A stretch of DNA of 64,000 nt, taken from the NCBI GenBank assembly GCA_964602515.1, contig CAZRRJ010000016.1, positions 21,830 to 85,829 on the forward strand. The letters run 5' to 3'. Source of the stretch: Carboxylicivirga sp964602515 (GTDB lineage Bacteria; Bacteroidota; Bacteroidia; Bacteroidales; Marinilabiliaceae). Positions 52,602 to 61,217 of the stretch are shown here, in pieces. The position numbers and the translations under genes were made by a program. Every line of letters begins with the position of its first letter. The first letter of the stretch is position 1. The notes beneath the pieces are model-generated. The model was given only the letters and a program-made list of their open reading frames with translations, was not told the origin of the DNA and searched no databases.

Positions 52602-53855
52602 ATGAGACGGATTATTATTAGTATGATGCTTACTGTGATATTTAGCGTTGCAGTAGGGCAAAATATGAAGCGGGTTAAAAAGGTTGTTAATGACCTAAGC
52701 TCGCCTTTATTCTATGGCAGGGGTTATATCAACAAAGGTGATAGCTTAGCAGCTGACTATATTGTTGAACAACTAAAAAAAGGTAAAATCAACCCCCTTG
52801 GCAATAGTTATTATCAGTATTTCAATATGAATGTTAATACATATACCGGTACGCCTCATCTAAAGGTTAAAGGTAAAACCTTAAGTAATGGCATTGATTG
52901 GGTTGCCTATCCTAATTCGCCTTCTGTAAAAGGTAAATTTCCTTTGGTATGGATTTCTAAGAGCGACCTGGTAAAGCAAAGCAGCTTACAGAAACTATTG
53001 TATAAAGACCTGTCAAATAGTTTTGTGTGTTTTGATTCAACAGTTATTAGCAACAGTGAATTGTATTATTTTGCACGCAATTTATTTACCTCAACCCCTT
53101 TAATGGTAAAAGGAATTATTGAGTGTGTTGATTCCCCTAAATATTCTGCACGACGATATGTTAACGACTATGCTACTATCCGGGTTAGTAAAACTTTAAT
53201 AGATTCAACTGTAACATCTATTGAGATTAATCTTAAAAGTGCTTTTGACACCCGGTATCAAAGCCAGAATGTAATTGGTTTTATTGAAGGACAAACAGAT
53301 ACCTGCATTACGCTGATAGGCCATTATGACCATCTTGGCATGTTTGGAGAAGCCATGTATGCAGGAGCTAATGACAATGCCAGTGGTGTGGCAATGCTAC
53401 TGGAATTAGCCCATTATTATAAGAAAAAGAAGCCTTATTATAGCATACAACTTATATTCTTTGGTGCAGAAGAGGCAGGCTATTATGGTTCTGAATATTA
53501 CGTGGCAAATCCGGTCTACCCTTTAGAAAAAACCAAGCTTGTTATTAACTTCGACATGGTGGCATCAGGCACACAATGGACAGAGCTTATTCATGCCAAT
53601 CTTTACCCGGAAGTTAAAAAGCAATTTATGGCTATTAATCAATCAAATAACTATATTGCTCACCTTAAACCAACCGGCTACGAAGATACATCAGATCATT
53701 ATCATTTTCACGACAATGGTGTTCCTGCTTTATTTTTCTGGACTGAAGGTGGTAATGAGTATTACCACGAACCACTTGATACGCCTGATACCATTGACTA
53801 CCCTGTGTTTGACGGTATTTTTCAATTGGTACGCGATTATATTAATTGCCAATAA
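52602..53855 (+). CDS. Secreted M28 family metallopeptidase
   Basis: Exported zinc aminopeptidase of 417 residues, a likely supplier of amino acids for the lysine fermenter. A signal peptide (IIISMMLTVIFSVAVGQ) precedes a PA-like insert and the M28 domain. The di-zinc ligands are visible in order: IGHYDHLG (His), AGANDNASGVA (bridging Asp), FFGAEEAGYYGS (catalytic Glu and Zn Glu), NFDMV (Asp) and YYHEPLDTPD (His). The catalytic set appears complete. It is transcribed alone, with a predicted promoter upstream and a weak terminator downstream. Confidence 0.92.
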   Translation: MRRIIISMMLTVIFSVAVGQNMKRVKKVVNDLSSPLFYGRGYINKGDSLAADYIVEQLKKGKINPLGNSYYQYFNMNVNTYTGTPHLKVKGKTLSNGIDWVAYPNSPSVKGKFPLVWISKSDLVKQSSLQKLLYKDLSNSFVCFDSTVISNSELYYFARNLFTSTPLMVKGIIECVDSPKYSARRYVNDYATIRVSKTLIDSTVTSIEINLKSAFDTRYQSQNVIGFIEGQTDTCITLIGHYDHLGMFGEAMYAGANDNASGVAMLLELAHYYKKKKPYYSIQLIFFGAEEAGYYGSEYYVANPVYPLEKTKLVINFDMVASGTQWTELIHANLYPEVKKQFMAINQSNNYIAHLKPTGYEDTSDHYHFHDNGVPALFFWTEGGNEYYHEPLDTPDTIDYPVFDGIFQLVRDYINCQ

Positions 53856-53879
53856 GGTTAATAAACGGCAAAAAAGAAA

Positions 53880-53907
53880 TGGGAACAGTGCCGTTGCAGT
53901 GTTCCCA
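53880..53907 (+). terminator. Weak hairpin after the peptidase gene
   Basis: TGGGAACA (53880-53887) pairs perfectly with TGTTCCCA (53900-53907), followed by AATTTATT. It is 25 bases after the stop. Confidence 0.6.
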
Positions 53908-54010
53908 AATTTATTAACCTAACCCAAATCTATGAAAAAAATCTGTTGAGTTTAAAGCAATGTTTGTGCCAATACACTCTCCTGCTGAGTTAACAAAGAT
54001 TAAAACATGT

Positions 54011-54047
54011 AAAAAAAATGCCCAGTAATGATATATCATTACTGGGC
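54011..54047 (-). terminator. Terminator of the PurF-like gene: perfect palindrome
   Basis: 54020-54047 is a perfect 28-bp palindrome (GCCCAGTAATGATA followed at once by its complement), giving on the minus strand a 12-bp stem or longer followed by AT8. It is 23 bases after the PurF-like stop. Confidence 0.85.
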
Positions 54048-54070
54048 GCATATTTATTTAAGTACCTCGT

Positions 54071-55972
54071 TTAATACGCTCGTCCGCTATTGCCTTCAAT
54101 AAAATTAATAAATGACGTATTAACAACTTTATTACCTCCCGGTGTTGGATAGTCACCGGTAAAATACCAGTCTCCATTGTCATCAGGACAGGCAATATGT
54201 AGATTTTCAATGGTCTGATAAACCAGCTCCACCTCGGCATCTATATCTTTTGGCGTCAGCATTTCAGCAATTTTAGCAGAAACCTGCTCTGTTGTAAATG
54301 GACGGTAAATATCTTTAACATGGTTTACAATCTCTTCTTTGGGAAGATTTTGTTGTTCTTTACATTTCTTGTATACCTCATCAATAATATGCGCTTTTCC
54401 TTCTTCGTGCAACAATTCAATAGCGGCTGAGAAAGCACAAAAGTCTTTCAATCGAGCCATATCTATTCCATAACAATCCGGATAACGAATCTGAGGCGCG
54501 GATGAAACCACTATGATTTTCTTAGGGTGCAAACGATCGAGTATTCTTAAAATACTTTTCTTCAACGTTGTTCCCCTTACAATTGAATCATCAATAATAA
54601 CCAACGTATCAACCCCATTTTTAACAATACCATAAGTAACATCATACACGTGTGCCACCATATCATCACGACTGTCATCATCTGCAATAAATGTACGCAT
54701 TTTAACGTCTTTTATCGCAATCTTCTCCACCCGTGGTTCAAGACTCAGAACCTTATCCAGTTTATCAGATGTGATATCAGAGCCCATATCAAGTATCTGT
54801 TGCTTTTTCACCTGGTCCACCTCACGACGTACTCCTTCCATCATACCATAAAAAGCGGTTTCAGCAGTATTTGGAATAAAGGAGAAAACGGTATTTTCAA
54901 TATCAAAATTAACTTTTTCAAGTATGTTTCGGGCTAATAAACGTCCCAATTGCTTGCGCTCTTCATATATTTGTCGATCACTTCCCCGGGAGAAATAAAT
55001 ACGTTCGAAAGAGCATGAACGCCTTTCTTGTGGCACTCTTACCAATTCTTCCGTTACTTTACCATTCTTTTTAATGATAAGTGCATGCCCCGGCATTAAT
55101 TCTTTAACCTGTACAGAACGAACATTCATAGCTGTTTGTATTACAGGTCGTTCAGAAGCCACAACTACAATTTCATCATCAGCATAATAACATGCAGGAC
55201 GAATACCCCAAGGATCACGTACCACAAAAGCATCTCCATGACCTACAACACCGGCAATAGCATAACCTCCATCCCACCTGCGGCTCGATCGCTCTAAAAT
55301 TTCCCTGATATTCAGTTCCTCTTCAATGCTGGCTGATATCTCACGATTGGTTTTGCCTTCATTTTTATATTTTCTAAAGAGTAACTGGTTTTCTTCATCC
55401 AGAAAGTGCCCCACATTTTCAAGTATCGTAACAGTATCTGTATAATCTTTAGGGTGCTGCCCCAGATCAGATAATGACTGAAAAATCTCATCCACATTTG
55501 TCAGGTTAAAGTTCCCGGCCAATGTCAGATTTCTTGATCTCCAGTTATTTTCGCGCATTACGGGGTGTACATAGTCAATGCTATGATTTCCGAAAGTACC
55601 ATAACGCAAATGCCCTAAATACAATTCACCGGCAAAAGGGAGTTCTTCCTTGGCAAACTTAGGATCATTTAACAAGTTTGCGTCTTTTTCCTGCTGTCTT
55701 AAAAATGGTTCATTAATTTTTTTGAACACATCTTTAATCGGGTTTGATTTATTAGAACGGTGTCTTGAAAAATACTTCTGACCTGCCGGCTGATCAATTT
55801 TAAGATTTACAGCTCCGGCACCATCCTGCCCTCTGTTATGCTGTTTCTCCATCAAAAGATACAGTTTATTAAGGCCATAACGCCATGTACCGTACTTCTC
55901 TTGGTAGTACTCCAAAGGTTTTAACAAACGGATAAGAACAATCCCACATTCATGCTTAATCTGGTCACTCAT
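54071..55972 (-). CDS. purF: PurF-like amidophosphoribosyltransferase, long Bacteroidota form
   Basis: 633-residue enzyme with a class II glutamine amidotransferase domain and a phosphoribosyltransferase domain. The nucleophile is expected at Cys9 (HECGIVLIR), freed by removal of an 8-residue propeptide as in PurF; RGQDGAGA is near 48-55 and the PRPP loop VIIDDSIVRGTT near 457-468. PurF usually has about 470-510 residues. Here there is an extra insert between Cys9 and RGQDG (LLKPLEYYQEKYGTWRYGLNKLYLL, given as short parts: YQEKYGTWRYG) and a C-terminal extension of about 100 residues. It may be the purine-pathway enzyme or a specialised paralogue; the window has no other pur gene. Confidence 0.8.
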   Translation of the reverse strand: MSDQIKHECGIVLIRLLKPLEYYQEKYGTWRYGLNKLYLLMEKQHNRGQDGAGAVNLKIDQPAGQKYFSRHRSNKSNPIKDVFKKINEPFLRQQEKDANLLNDPKFAKEELPFAGELYLGHLRYGTFGNHSIDYVHPVMRENNWRSRNLTLAGNFNLTNVDEIFQSLSDLGQHPKDYTDTVTILENVGHFLDEENQLLFRKYKNEGKTNREISASIEEELNIREILERSSRRWDGGYAIAGVVGHGDAFVVRDPWGIRPACYYADDEIVVVASERPVIQTAMNVRSVQVKELMPGHALIIKKNGKVTEELVRVPQERRSCSFERIYFSRGSDRQIYEERKQLGRLLARNILEKVNFDIENTVFSFIPNTAETAFYGMMEGVRREVDQVKKQQILDMGSDITSDKLDKVLSLEPRVEKIAIKDVKMRTFIADDDSRDDMVAHVYDVTYGIVKNGVDTLVIIDDSIVRGTTLKKSILRILDRLHPKKIIVVSSAPQIRYPDCYGIDMARLKDFCAFSAAIELLHEEGKAHIIDEVYKKCKEQQNLPKEEIVNHVKDIYRPFTTEQVSAKIAEMLTPKDIDAEVELVYQTIENLHIACPDDNGDWYFTGDYPTPGGNKVVNTSFINFIEGNSGRAY

Positions 55973-55998
55973 GATATCTCCCTATAAAAAATAAAGCG

Positions 55999-56028
55999 CA
56001 AATTTATTTCTATTTTTTTAATCGCCAA
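55999..56028 (-). promoter_or_regulatory. Predicted promoter for the PurF-like gene
   Basis: On the minus strand TTG (56028-56026), 19 bases, TAAATTTG (56006-55999). Both elements match the Bacteroidota consensus exactly. The -7 element is 27 bases before the start codon. Confidence 0.7.
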
Positions 56029-56040
56029 CAAGATTTTCAA

Positions 56041-56069
56041 AAAGAAAAAGCCGGAATAATTCCGGCTTT
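56041..56069 (-). terminator. Terminator after the SPOR gene
   Basis: On the minus strand AAAGCCGGAA (56069-56060) pairs perfectly with TTCCGGCTTT (56056-56047) around a 3-base loop, followed by TTCTTT. 19 bases after the stop. Confidence 0.85.
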
Positions 56070-56087
56070 GCACATTCTGTATTTTAT

Positions 56088-56534
56088 TTAAAATTTATTC
56101 ATTTTCACATTACCATCTTTCACAATATAGCAATTTGGAAAGAGCGCTCTTAAATCGTTGAGCAAAGGCAAGGCTTCATGCTTATGACGATAGTTTCCAA
56201 CTCTAACCCTCCAAAATGGTGAGGTAAAAGATAAATCAGTATCGTAATCCGGAAAATTATTTAAAAACTTTCCTTTTGCATCTAATGCTCCTCTTTTTCC
56301 CGCAGGACCTGATCCGGAGTACAATTGAATCCTGTACCCTTCAACACCTCCCATACGCTCATTAACTCTTACCTGTATATTTACCAATTCTTCAATACCT
56401 TCATCGTCATAAATGGTGATTACCCCTTCCCCAACATTTCGCTGCTGCAAATCTGCAATCAGTCCATTTTCATTTTGTGCAAAAGCAGTCACGCGTAATG
56501 CTAAAAGTACAATTACAATAAAATATCTCATCAT
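56088..56534 (-). CDS. Exported SPOR-domain protein
   Basis: 148 residues with a signal peptide (MRYFIVIVLLALRVTAFAQ) and a C-terminal SPOR domain (about 67-145: GYRIQLYSGS, FPDYDTDLSFTSPFWRVRVGNYRHKHEALPLLNDL, PNCYIVKDG). SPOR domains bind denuded glycan strands at the division septum, so the protein probably acts in the periplasm. It carries no enzymatic domain. It lies downstream of the universal stress gene, 40 bases away, with its own possible -7 element. Partner genes of the division cluster are elsewhere in the window. Confidence 0.85.
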   Translation of the reverse strand: MMRYFIVIVLLALRVTAFAQNENGLIADLQQRNVGEGVITIYDDEGIEELVNIQVRVNERMGGVEGYRIQLYSGSGPAGKRGALDAKGKFLNNFPDYDTDLSFTSPFWRVRVGNYRHKHEALPLLNDLRALFPNCYIVKDGNVKMNKF

Positions 56535-56556
56535 TAAAACTGTAATTAATTTTGCA

Positions 56557-56564
56557 CAAATATA
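56557..56564 (-). promoter_or_regulatory. Possible -7 element for the SPOR gene
   Basis: TATATTTG on the minus strand matches TAnnTTTG, 22 bases before the start codon; the expected -33 element is absent. Confidence 0.35.
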
Positions 56565-56574
56565 ATGATAAGAA

Positions 56575-57417
56575 TTAATCTTTTGTGGGAATTACAAGTA
56601 CAGGTTTTAAAGAATTATTGATTAATTCATTTGCAAAGGATTGGAAGAGCCTAACAAACGGGTTATTTGAATGGTGAACATGTACTGTTAGTATATCCGT
56701 ATCCACTTCATCGGAATATTTCATAATGTTTTGTGCAAAATCGCTTCCTACAAGTTGGTGCGTTACAACTTCTACTTTTCCATTATTCACAATATAATTC
56801 CTGACTTGGTTAACAAATACGTCCATTTCCTCATTCATCCACTTCAGATCAGAAGGCTTTAATCCAACCACATGCACTTTAGCATCAAACAAGTAGGCCA
56901 TACCGGTAACAGCAGGCACTTTTTTTCTGCTTGCAATAGAATAGTCAACAGGCACAACAATACTTTTAATGTTATGCACAAGTTTCATTTTTTTATTAAC
57001 AACAATAACCGGGCAAGGCGAATGAGATACCAGACGGTATGCATTACTTCCAACCCACCGTGCTCCGATTGACTTATCGCTATGGGCTCCCATTACCATA
57101 ATTGTAGCGTCATCATACTTAGCCTGATTTGTGATTTCTTTAACCACATTACCTTCCCTAATTTTATAATCAAAATGGCCATTTTCTACTATATATTTAG
57201 CCTTATACTTTACATGTAAGTCATTTGCCCAGATATCCACATTATGGTCTAATGTATAATCGGCTGCATTCTCAACATAAAATGGTACTATTAATGAATC
57301 TGCTTTTACATGTATAACACGCAGGTTTGCATTTAAATGATTAGCCAGATCAATACCATACTCAAGAGCAATAATTGATTCTTCTGAGAAATCGACAGGA
57401 ATTAATACTTCGTACAT
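56575..57417 (-). CDS. Tandem universal stress protein
   Basis: 280-residue cytoplasmic protein of two UspA domains. Domain 1 (1-140) begins EVLIPVDFSEESIIALEYGIDLA and holds the ATP-loop-like GAHSDKSIGARWVGSNAYRLVSHSPCPVIVV, with GAH-x7-GSNA. Domain 2 (about 150-280) starts SIVVPVDYSIASRKK and ends NPFVRLFQSFANELINNSLKPVLVIPTK; its nucleotide loop is less clear, so it may not bind ATP. Such proteins accumulate under stress or growth arrest; the exact role is unknown. It is transcribed toward the SPOR gene. Confidence 0.9.
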   Translation of the reverse strand: MYEVLIPVDFSEESIIALEYGIDLANHLNANLRVIHVKADSLIVPFYVENAADYTLDHNVDIWANDLHVKYKAKYIVENGHFDYKIREGNVVKEITNQAKYDDATIMVMGAHSDKSIGARWVGSNAYRLVSHSPCPVIVVNKKMKLVHNIKSIVVPVDYSIASRKKVPAVTGMAYLFDAKVHVVGLKPSDLKWMNEEMDVFVNQVRNYIVNNGKVEVVTHQLVGSDFAQNIMKYSDEVDTDILTVHVHHSNNPFVRLFQSFANELINNSLKPVLVIPTKD

Positions 57418-57556
57418 TGTGAGTTTTTTTTAAAGTTACAATTTTAAAGTTAACAAACTGACTTTAAGATGCTAAAAAAAAATGATACAATACTAAATTT
57501 TATATTCCATATTTTGGAATCTCTTGCAAACAAATAACAATTCTGAACCTTTATAC

Positions 57557-57586
57557 TTGTCATTAATTATTCAAGCATTAACTTTG
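57557..57586 (+). promoter_or_regulatory. Predicted promoter for miaB
   Basis: TTG (57557-57559), 19 bases, TAACTTTG (57579-57586): both elements match the Bacteroidota consensus exactly. It lies 51 bases before the start codon. Confidence 0.72.
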
Positions 57587-57637
57587 CAACGCTTAAAAAA
57601 ATGACAATCAGTTGGAAATATAATCCCAAACAAGGAT

Positions 57638-58999
57638 ATGATGGAGTTTAGTAATGTGAAGCCTTTAATTGCTAAAAAAGATAGTAAAAATCTTTTTATT
57701 GAAACCTATGGTTGCCAGATGAATGTAGCAGATAGTGAAGTTGTAGCTTCTGTTATGGAGATGGATGGTTATGGCGTAACCCATGACATTAACGATGCAG
57801 ATGCCGTATTTATAAATACGTGTTCTATTCGCGACAATGCAGAGGTGCGTGTACTGGGACGGTTAAAGCAGCTTACTGCTATGCGTAAAAATAAGCCTAA
57901 GCTTATTATTGGCATTATTGGATGCATGGCCGAGCGTGTTAAAGATAAACTCTTTGCAGAAGGGGCCAATATTGTTGTTGGTCCGGATGCTTATCTTGAT
58001 TTATCCAACCTGATAGGCATGGCTGAGAAAGGTCATAAAGCCATTAATGTTGAGCTTTCATCCAATGAAACATATGCTGATGTAATACCATCACGCATTA
58101 ATAAAAACAGGGTTTCGGGCTTTGTTTCTATCACGCGTGGATGTAATAACTTTTGTTCTTACTGCATTGTACCATATACACGTGGACGCGAAAGAAGCCG
58201 AAAGCCGGAAAGTATAAAAAAAGAGATTCAGGATTTACAGGATAAAGGGTTTAAAGAAGTGACACTGCTTGGGCAAAATGTTAATTCGTATAACTACGAA
58301 GCAGGTGAATGTAATGTGCTTAACTTTCCTCAATTATTAAAATTTGTGGCCAGTAACTTCCCAAAAATGCGAATTCGTTTCTCTACTTCTCATCCCAAAG
58401 ATATGAGTGACGAAACGTTAATGGTAATGGCTAAATACCCTAATATCTGCCGACATATTCATTTGCCATTACAGTCAGGTAGTTCACGAATACTTAAATT
58501 AATGAAACGAAAATACGATCGTGAATGGTATATGGGGCGTATAGAGGCAATTAAACGAATTTTACCGGGGTGCGGATTGTCAACTGATGTATTTTGTGGT
58601 TTTCATAGCGAGACAGAAGAAGATCACCAGGAGACACTCAGCCTAATGAAATGGGCCAGATATGATGCCTCTTTTATGTTTAAATATTCTGAGCGTCCCG
58701 GCACCTATGCCAGTAAACACTTAGAAGACAATATACCGGAAGATGTTAAGGGAAAGCGATTAAATGAGATAATAGCGTTGCAAAACCAGCTTTCGTTTGA
58801 GAACAACCAGTTGGATATTGGCCAAACTTACGAAGTACTTGTTGAAGGTACATCTAAAAAGTCTAAAGAAGAGCTTTATGGCAGAACTTCACAAAACAAG
58901 GTGGTTGTTTTTCCAAGAAAAGATTATAAAGTTGGAGACTTTGTTAATGTAATTATTAAAGAAGCCACGCAGGGAACCTTAAAAGGTGATTCCATTTAA
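57638..58999 (+). CDS. miaB: tRNA-2-methylthio-N6-dimethylallyladenosine synthase
   Basis: Radical SAM methylthiotransferase acting at A37 of tRNAs. An N-terminal UPF0004 domain starts FIETYGCQMNVADSEVV with the first cluster cysteines (C26 and others in NTCSIRDNAE and GIIGCMAERV). The radical SAM motif is near 169-176 in TRGCNNFCSYCIVPYTRGRE, and a C-terminal TRAM domain (about 385-450) ends the protein. 453 residues and the TRGRERSR form fit MiaB rather than RimO. ATG 57641 would remove one residue; either start is possible. Confidence 0.96.
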   Translation: MMEFSNVKPLIAKKDSKNLFIETYGCQMNVADSEVVASVMEMDGYGVTHDINDADAVFINTCSIRDNAEVRVLGRLKQLTAMRKNKPKLIIGIIGCMAERVKDKLFAEGANIVVGPDAYLDLSNLIGMAEKGHKAINVELSSNETYADVIPSRINKNRVSGFVSITRGCNNFCSYCIVPYTRGRERSRKPESIKKEIQDLQDKGFKEVTLLGQNVNSYNYEAGECNVLNFPQLLKFVASNFPKMRIRFSTSHPKDMSDETLMVMAKYPNICRHIHLPLQSGSSRILKLMKRKYDREWYMGRIEAIKRILPGCGLSTDVFCGFHSETEEDHQETLSLMKWARYDASFMFKYSERPGTYASKHLEDNIPEDVKGKRLNEIIALQNQLSFENNQLDIGQTYEVLVEGTSKKSKEELYGRTSQNKVVVFPRKDYKVGDFVNVIIKEATQGTLKGDSI

Positions 59000-59047
59000 T
59001 AATGATTCAAATACTTTATTTATAATAACCTGATTTAGAGACTACCT

Positions 59048-59395
59048 ATGAACGAAAAGGTAAAAGAATTCCGCGAATATCGCGAAGCAATGAATGAAAA
59101 GCTATTGGCTGGAGACAATAAAGTGATTAAGCGTATTTTTAACCTGGACACGAATACTTACATGGAAGGTGCCCTGTCTACAAAAGTAAAAGAAATGCTT
59201 GGCCTGGTAAGCTCCATGGTTTTACGATGTGATGATTGTATTAAGTATCATTTAGAAAAATGTTACGAACAAGGTATTACTAATGCTGAAATGATGGAAA
59301 TCTTTGCTGTAGCTAATTTAGTAGGTGGTACGATTGTAATACCACATACCAGGAGAGCAATTGAATATTGGGAAATAATAAACCAGGAGGCCTGA
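59048..59395 (+). CDS. AhpD-like/carboxymuconolactone decarboxylase family protein
   Basis: 115-residue helical protein of the CMD/AhpD family. The redox pair is CDDC (C61, C64) with His68 in CIKYHLEKC, and the family region EMMEIFAVANLVGGTIVIPHTRRA follows. This CxxC...H arrangement matches alkylhydroperoxidase AhpD-like proteins, so a peroxide or disulfide function is likely. It begins 48 bases after miaB and may share its transcript; the convergent STAS gene is next. Confidence 0.88.
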   Translation: MNEKVKEFREYREAMNEKLLAGDNKVIKRIFNLDTNTYMEGALSTKVKEMLGLVSSMVLRCDDCIKYHLEKCYEQGITNAEMMEIFAVANLVGGTIVIPHTRRAIEYWEIINQEA

Positions 59396-59413
59396 GCCTC
59401 CCGGATTCCTTAA

Positions 59414-59761
59414 CTAATAAACCATTAACAGATTATCAGAAAAGGGCTTTGGACGGTCACAAAAAAAGAAATAACTATCGAGTTCATGCTTCTTCATTGA
59501 TTTAAGCACGCTCTCCTTCACGTTAAACAGACTCAGCTGACTTTGATTCATTTCTGACAAACGCTGTCCTGCTATTAAAGTATTCAACCCTTCTGTATCA
59601 ACTTCTTCTACCTTTTCTAAATCCACAAATAAATTTGTAGATGGTTTCTTTAATATATCCATCAATTGACTTTTGAAGTCTTTGGATGTTCTTAAATCCA
59701 AGTTCTCCTTCTTTTCAAAAGATATTAACGTGGTATTTTTAAATACTTTTACTCGTATCAT
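59414..59761 (-). CDS. STAS domain protein
   Basis: 115 residues with the anti-sigma-factor antagonist fold: LISFEKKENLDLRTSKDFKSQLMDIL, then NLFVDLEKVEEVDTEGLNTLIAGQR. In SpoIIAA-type proteins the phosphorylated Ser sits in D(S/T)xGL; here the equivalent is VDTEGL (Thr near 75). Partner kinase or sigma factor genes are not nearby. It may also be a structural STAS unit not subject to phosphorylation. Convergent with the AhpD-like gene, 18 bases apart. Confidence 0.75.
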   Translation of the reverse strand: MIRVKVFKNTTLISFEKKENLDLRTSKDFKSQLMDILKKPSTNLFVDLEKVEEVDTEGLNTLIAGQRLSEMNQSQLSLFNVKESVLKSMKKHELDSYFFFCDRPKPFSDNLLMVY

Positions 59762-59963
59762 AATTCCGGATGTTTGCTCATTATAAAAACAATTTATGTA
59801 CCGAAAAACACATTACTCTGAAATACGGTTAATTAACATTTATTGAATAGTATTTTAATCCATTATTTGATATTTTTTCCACTTTATGGAATTTATCTAT
59901 CTATACAAATTTTGTTTTAAATACTTATCCGTCTTATAATTTCGTAAACACAATAGTTTGGCT

Positions 59964-59971
59964 TAATTTTG
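59964..59971 (+). promoter_or_regulatory. Predicted -7 element for the acyltransferase gene
   Basis: TAATTTTG matches TAnnTTTG exactly, 21 bases before the start codon. No clear TTG at -33. Confidence 0.45.
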
Positions 59972-59992
59972 CCCTAAATATTATAAAAGCAC

Positions 59993-61135
59993 ATGACAAC
60001 AGAATTAAACTTTGATTCAATTCGGCCTTATAAAGACGAAGAGATTCATGAAGTATTCGAACGATTGATAAATGAAGTTAGCTTCCTGGAATTAATAAAA
60101 TTCCTATTCCCAAATTTCTCTACCGAGCAATTTCTTAAGAAATTACTAAGTATAAAATCTATTAATGAATTTCAAACAGAGGTAATTTACCCGTATGTGA
60201 AAGAGGTACTTCGCACAACTACTAAAGGTATTACCCATTCCGGAATTGACAAATTAGATCCCAATGGACATTATCTGTTTATATCAAACCACAGAGACAT
60301 TGTTCTTGATTCAGCAATTCTTAATATTTTAATGGTTGAGAATAAGTTTAATACCACTGAAATAGCGATTGGTGATAACTTACTGATTTACCCTTGGATT
60401 ACTGATCTGGTTAAACTCAACAAGTCATTTATTGTACAACGCAACCTGCCTGTACGCCAAATGATGGAAAGTACCAGGCGCTTATCCTCATACATCAGAG
60501 AAACTTTAACCAAACGCAATCAAAGCATTTGGATTGCTCAACGTGAAGGACGATCAAAAGATGGTGATGACAGAACACAAGTAAGCTTATTAAAAATGCT
60601 CAATATGAGTGGGAATGGTAATTTTAGTGATAATTTTAGTGATATAAATATTGTTCCTGTATCAATCTCATACGAATATGATCCATGTGATTACCTAAAG
60701 GCTTTAGAATTTCAGAAAAAACGTGATGATTCGGATTACAAGAAATCGGCAGCTGATGACCTTAAACATATGGGTGCCGGACTGAGGGGGCGAAAAGGAC
60801 GTGTTCATTTTGGATTCGGCACACCAATTAACTCCGAATTAAGTACATTGGAAACAATGGACAAAAATGATCAACTGCAAGGCTTAGCTGAGCTTATTGA
60901 TACACAAATTCACAATAACTATAAGTTTTATCCGGGCAATTTTATTGCTGATGATTTGTTTACGAACCACCAGCGGCACGTCAATAAGTATACCGATGAA
61001 GATAAAAGTACATTCTTAGCTTATCTTGATGAGCATTTATCACGCATTAATGGAGATAAACAGTTTCTTCACAATACTTTATTGGAGATGTATGCTAACC
61101 CGGTAAAGAATTTCTATACTGCTGATGAGAAATAA
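59993..61135 (+). CDS. PlsC/PlsB-type glycerolipid acyltransferase
   Basis: 380-residue acyltransferase of phospholipid synthesis. The catalytic His100 is in FISNHRDIVLDSAIL, with Asp106 six residues on; IAIGDNLLIYPWITDLVKLNKSFIVQRNLP follows, then WIAQREGRSKDGDDRTQ, the glycerol-phosphate or lysophosphatidate binding block, and INIVPVSISYEYDPCDY. It is longer than bacterial PlsC (about 240), so it may act on glycerol-3-phosphate, or on a lipid A or aminolipid substrate. Possibly membrane-associated, but no clear transmembrane helix is seen. It stands alone with its own promoter and shares a bidirectional terminator with aspS. Confidence 0.85.
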   Translation: MTTELNFDSIRPYKDEEIHEVFERLINEVSFLELIKFLFPNFSTEQFLKKLLSIKSINEFQTEVIYPYVKEVLRTTTKGITHSGIDKLDPNGHYLFISNHRDIVLDSAILNILMVENKFNTTEIAIGDNLLIYPWITDLVKLNKSFIVQRNLPVRQMMESTRRLSSYIRETLTKRNQSIWIAQREGRSKDGDDRTQVSLLKMLNMSGNGNFSDNFSDINIVPVSISYEYDPCDYLKALEFQKKRDDSDYKKSAADDLKHMGAGLRGRKGRVHFGFGTPINSELSTLETMDKNDQLQGLAELIDTQIHNNYKFYPGNFIADDLFTNHQRHVNKYTDEDKSTFLAYLDEHLSRINGDKQFLHNTLLEMYANPVKNFYTADEK

Positions 61136-61159
61136 AAAGAACACTGCAATTATCAACAT

Positions 61160-61197
61160 AAAAAAGGCGGCTGATCAATTGATCAGCCGCCTTTTTT
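61160..61197. terminator. Bidirectional terminator between convergent genes
   Basis: A perfect 38-base palindrome, AAAAAAGGCGGCTGATCAA followed by its complement, with T-runs on both strands. It closes the acyltransferase gene on one side and aspS on the other. Confidence 0.93.
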
Positions 61198-61217
61198 TTA
61201 GTACTATTTATTTCAGT

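Noticed and set aside
61160..61197. Perfect 38-base palindrome as a recombination or attachment site.
   Set aside because: Flanking T-runs on both strands and position between convergent stops make a bidirectional terminator the simpler reading.
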